Assembly (NCBI GenBank): GCA_030691435.1
Contig: JAUYEK010000161.1
Coordinates: 1-10,414, forward strand
Origin: Sulfuricella sp.
GTDB taxonomy: Bacteria > Pseudomonadota > Gammaproteobacteria > Burkholderiales > Sulfuricellaceae
Direction: 5' to 3'
DNA: 10,414 bases
Below the pieces are notes generated by a model, which was not told the origin of the DNA, did not search any database, and was given only the letters and a program-made list of their open reading frames with translations. Positions 7,582 to 10,414 of the stretch are shown one piece after another. Numbering within the stretch: the first letter of the stretch is position 1; every line of letters begins with the position of its first letter. The translations under genes and the position numbers were made by a program.

Positions 7582-8359
7582 GGCTCAACTTTACATAAAT
7601 CGGCGCAAAAGGCTCCTGCTGGCTGACCACGACCAGGCTTTCCCTGACCAGTTCCAGCATGGCGAGGAAGGTCACCACCAGTTCCGGTACGCCACGTGTC
7701 GGATCAAATAGCGCGCCAAACTCAGCGAAGCGCTCGTCCTTCAGTCGGCGCAGGATGCGGCTCATGTGCTCGCGCACCGACAGCTCCTCACGGCTCACCT
7801 TGTGGTGGCGATTGACCCTGGCGCGCGCCAGCACGCCCAGCCAGGCCTGCTTCAGATCATCCAGGCGGACTTCCGGCAGGCGCTTTGCCGCAGCCTGCTC
7901 CAGCCATACCTGAACCAGGGCGAAATCGCGCCCGGCGACAGGCAGCTCATCCAGCCGCTGTGCCGCCAGCTTCATCTGCTCGTATTCCAGCAACCTTCTG
8001 ACCAGTTCGGCGCGCGGGTCGGTTTCTTCTTCTGTGCTCTCGTCGCGGCGCGGCAGCAACATGCGCGACTTGATCTCGATCAGCAGCGCCGCCATCAGAA
8101 GATACTCGGCCGCCAGCTCGAGCTGGCCCGAATGCATCATTTCAACGTAATGCATGTACTGCCGGGTCAGCTCTGCCATCTGGATATTGAGTACATCCAG
8201 GTTCTGGCGGCGTATCAGGTACAGCAGGAGATCGAGCGGACCTTCGAAAGTTTCGAGAAAAACCTCGAGCGCTTCGGGCGGAATGTAGAGGTCATGCGGC
8301 ATCTCGGCGAGCGGCTCGCCGTGGATGCGGGCAACAGGCGATTGCAGGGTTTCAATCAT
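7568..8359 (-). CDS. scpA: ScpA, segregation and condensation protein A (kleisin)
   Basis: ScpA is the kleisin that bridges the two SMC head domains and recruits ScpB to the chromosome-condensing ring. The 263-residue protein has the family's N-terminal block [12 protein letters not shown] (38-49) followed by [17 protein letters not shown]. The helix [21 protein letters not shown] comes next, then a charged linker ([11 protein letters not shown]). The C-terminal winged-helix part, from about 185, includes [12 protein letters not shown]. Length and domain order are normal. I use ATG 8359; a TTG directly before it (8362) is in frame and would add one residue. No strong Shine-Dalgarno is visible. 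It is the first gene of scpA-scpB-rluB, separated from lon by a repeat-filled gap. Any promoter must lie in that gap or further upstream, and I could not recognise one. Confidence 0.94.
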   Translation of the reverse strand: MIETLQSPVARIHGEPLAEMPHDLYIPPEALEVFLETFEGPLDLLLYLIRRQNLDVLNIQMAELTRQYMHYVEMMHSGQLELAAEYLLMAALLIEIKSRMLLPRRDESTEEETDPRAELVRRLLEYEQMKLAAQRLDELPVAGRDFALVQVWLEQAAAKRLPEVRLDDLKQAWLGVLARARVNRHHKVSREELSVREHMSRILRRLKDERFAEFGALFDPTRGVPELVVTFLAMLELVRESLVVVSQQEPFAPIYVKLSHADA

Positions 8360-8367
8360 CAAAATCT

Positions 8368-8495
8368 TTAACCACGAATGTCACGAATAACCAAAAGTAG
8401 GCGCCTCTAGGCGACACGAATTTTCACGAATGGTTTTATTTGTGCCCTCTGTATATTCGAGTTCATTCGTGAACATTCGTGTAATTCGTGGTTAA
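8368..8495. repeat. CACGAAT-type inverted repeat between lon and scpA
   Basis: The left arm (8368-8388) reads TTAACCACGAATGTCACGAA followed by T. The right arm (8475-8495) is its reverse complement at 19 of 21 positions. Further CACGAAT units lie inside (for example CACGAATTTTCACGAATGG near 8415-8433, and ATTCGTG copies near 8465-8481), so the unit recurs about every 9-10 bases in both orientations. A small palindrome CGCCT/AGGCG sits at 8402-8413. It fills almost the whole 143-base gap. No T-run follows, so termination of lon here is uncertain. Confidence 0.75.
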
Positions 8496-8502
8496 GTTTG
8501 GT

Positions 8503-10414
8503 TCAGGCAAAAACAATCCTCACCACATCCTTGAATTGTCTCACGAAATGCGCTGTCACGCCTTCCTTTATGTGATCCGGCAGCTCGTCGAAATCGCGCC
8601 GGTTGGCTTCCGGAAAAATCAGCTCCGTAATGCGGATGCGCCTCGCCGCGATCACTTTCTCGCGCAATCCGCCGATAGCCAGCACTTCGCCGGTCAGGGT
8701 CAGCTCGCCGGTCATGGCGAGCGGGCGGGAAATTTTCTCGTGGCGCGCCAGCGACAACAGCGCGGTGGCCATGGTGATGCCTGCGCTCGGCCCGTCCTTG
8801 GGCGTCGCGCCTTCCGGCACGTGCAAGTGGACAAAAGCCTCGTCGAAAAACGCCGGGTTCCCCTTGAATGCCTTGAGGTGCGAGGATATGTAGCTGTAAG
8901 CGATCTCAGCCGATTCGCGCATCACCTCGCCGAGCTTGCCGGTAAGCTTGAAACCGCGGTTCTTGGTGTGCACCAGGGTTGCTTCGATCGACAGCGTGGC
9001 GCCGCCCATCGCCGTCCAGGCCAGGCCCGTCACCACGCCGATGCCGGTGATCGGCTTTTCCGGCAGGAACACCGGCTTGCCCAGATATTCTTCAACCTCA
9101 TCGACACCCAGGCGAATCGGCTGCTCCGCGCCGCCGACGATCTTCACCACCGCCTTGCGTACCATGCTGCCTAACTGTTTTTCCAGATTCCGCACCCCGG
9201 CCTCACGCGCAAAGCCTTCGATGACGCGCTTCAGCGCGGCCTCGGTGATGGTAAGACCGCCGCGTTTCAGCCCCGCCTTCTTGAGCTGTTTTGGCCACAG
9301 GTGGTGTTTGGCGATTTGCACCTTCTCGGCGGTAATATAGCCGGAAAGCCGGATTGCCTCCATCCGGTCCAGCAGAGGCGCGGGGATGGTATCGAGCTGA
9401 TTGGCGGTGCAGATGAACAGCACCTTGGACAGGTCGAAACGCACGTCCAGGTAGTGATCGAGGAAATCGACGTTCTGTTCTGGATCGAGCACTTCCAGCA
9501 GCGCCGAGGCTGGGTCACCCTGATAGGAAGCGCCGATTTTGTCGATCTCGTCGAGCATGATCACCGGGTTGGCCACGCCGCATTCCTTGATCGCCTGGAC
9601 GAACTTGCCCGGCATGGCGCCGATGTAGGTGCGACGGTGGCCTTTGATCTCGGCCTCGTCGCGCATGCCGCCCAGAGAGAAGCGGTAGAATTTTCGTCCC
9701 AGGGCATTGGCGATGGATCGACCGATGGAAGTCTTGCCGACACCCGGCGGCCCCACCAGCAGAATAATGGAACCAGCAATTTCGCCCTTGAGCGAACCCA
9801 CGGCAAGGAACTCGATGATGCGTTCCTTGACGTCGTCGAGGCCATCATGATCGTGGTCGAGAATCTTGCGCGCACGCGCGAGGTCGAGCTTGTCCCTGGA
9901 AAACTTGCCCCACGGCAACTGGCTCAGCCAGTCGAGGTAGTTGCGCGTCACCGCGTATTCCGGCGAGCCGGATTCGAGTACCGAAAGCTTCTGCATCTCC
10001 TCGTCGACGCGCTTCTTCGCCGATTCGGAAAGCTTCAGCTTGGCCAGCCGCTCGCTGAAGCGTTCGATGTCGGCGGTCCTGTCGTCCTTGGCCAGACCCA
10101 GCTCTTTCTGGATTTCCTTGAGCTGCTCGCGCAGGAAAAACTCGCGCTGCTGCTTGCTCATCTTCTGCTCGACCTGCTCGCGGATCTGCGACTGCAGCTT
10201 GGCGACCTCAAGCTCCTTTTTGATCAATACCAGCACCTTCTCCATGCGGCGGCGCAGGTTGAAAGCATCCATCACCGACTGCAATTCCTCTTTCGATGCG
10301 GTAGTCAGGGAAGCGGCGAAATCGGCCAGCAACGACGGTTCATTCGGGCTGAAACGGTTGAGGAAGAACTTGAGTTCCTCGCTGTACAGCGGGTTGAGCG
10401 GCATCAACTCCTTG
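8503..10414 (-). CDS. lon: Lon protease, ATP-dependent (N-terminal part beyond the window)
   Basis: Lon (LonA) is a cytoplasmic hexameric AAA+ serine protease that removes misfolded and short-lived regulatory proteins. The frame runs through the right edge, giving 637 residues of a protein that is usually about 780-810, so the start and most of the substrate-binding N domain are missing. Present are the end of the N domain with its long helical/coiled stretch (EQKMSKQQREFFLREQLKEI), Walker A GPPGVGKTS (codons 9727-9753), Walker B VIMLDEIDK, and the protease domain. Its catalytic Ser lies in PKDGPSAG (codon 8785-8787) and its Lys in LREKVIAA (codon 8656-8658). Both catalytic residues and the AAA+ motifs are intact. 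The first visible ATG (10404) is an internal Met, not a start. It lies upstream of scpA on the same strand. Confidence 0.96.
   Translation of the reverse strand, partial: KELMPLNPLYSEELKFFLNRFSPNEPSLLADFAASLTTASKEELQSVMDAFNLRRRMEKVLVLIKKELEVAKLQSQIREQVEQKMSKQQREFFLREQLKEIQKELGLAKDDRTADIERFSERLAKLKLSESAKKRVDEEMQKLSVLESGSPEYAVTRNYLDWLSQLPWGKFSRDKLDLARARKILDHDHDGLDDVKERIIEFLAVGSLKGEIAGSIILLVGPPGVGKTSIGRSIANALGRKFYRFSLGGMRDEAEIKGHRRTYIGAMPGKFVQAIKECGVANPVIMLDEIDKIGASYQGDPASALLEVLDPEQNVDFLDHYLDVRFDLSKVLFICTANQLDTIPAPLLDRMEAIRLSGYITAEKVQIAKHHLWPKQLKKAGLKRGGLTITEAALKRVIEGFAREAGVRNLEKQLGSMVRKAVVKIVGGAEQPIRLGVDEVEEYLGKPVFLPEKPITGIGVVTGLAWTAMGGATLSIEATLVHTKNRGFKLTGKLGEVMRESAEIAYSYISSHLKAFKGNPAFFDEAFVHLHVPEGATPKDGPSAGITMATALLSLARHEKISRPLAMTGELTLTGEVLAIGGLREKVIAARRIRITELIFPEANRRDFDELPDHIKEGVTAHFVRQFKDVVRIVFA

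Noticed and set aside
8368..8495. Possible CRISPR-like array because CACGAAT recurs many times
   Set aside because: Units are only about 7-9 bases, occur in both orientations and form one large palindrome; there are no 25-40 base repeats with unique spacers.
8488..9174. A 228-codon plus-strand open frame inside lon
   Set aside because: It is antisense to the Lon protease domain with its intact catalytic Ser and Lys; the translation is His/Arg/Ala-rich and featureless.

Overview
The window looks like an ordinary chromosomal segment of a betaproteobacterium, probably from the Nitrosomonadales (Gallionella/Sulfuricella-like). This rests on high-GC coding sequence, the dapD / arsC-like / dapE / prmB order, the lon / scpA / scpB / rluB order, and intergenic palindromic repeats of kinds I associate with that group. 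The taxonomic placement is inference, because no rRNA gene is present.

The left half (1-4690, + strand) is a lysine/diaminopimelate cluster. It holds the 3' end of dapD, an asparagine-synthetase-like amidotransferase best matched to AsnO (N-acetylglutaminylglutamine amide synthesis), a small ArsC/YffB-like thiol protein, dapE and prmB. yffB and dapE overlap in an ATGA and are surely cotranscribed. asnO is the odd member: it makes an osmolyte rather than lysine, its usual partner synthetase (ngg) is not in the window, and palindromic repeats flank it on both sides.

The middle (4691-5903) is the accessory part. A compact higBA toxin-antitoxin operon has a recognisable sigma70-type promoter overlapping a perfect palindrome, probably the HigA operator, and its transcript may be nearly leaderless. 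It is followed by a gene-free stretch of 445 bases holding a composite nested palindromic repeat. Two related CGCAAAG-type repeats lie in opposite orientation on the two sides of higBA.

The right half (5904-10414, - strand) is housekeeping. lon (its N-terminal part lies beyond the window) is followed by scpA, scpB and rluB, with scpA/scpB overlapping by 14 bases and rluB 16 bases further on. ScpA and ScpB are the kleisin and winged-helix partners of SMC in chromosome condensation, and RluB modifies 23S rRNA. higBA and rluB are convergent.

I found no convincing new multi-gene system. The points most worth a second look are the AsnO-type enzyme with its altered active-site positions and unusual location, the higBA promoter/operator with its apparent near-leaderless start, and the layered palindromic repeats in nearly every intergenic gap.
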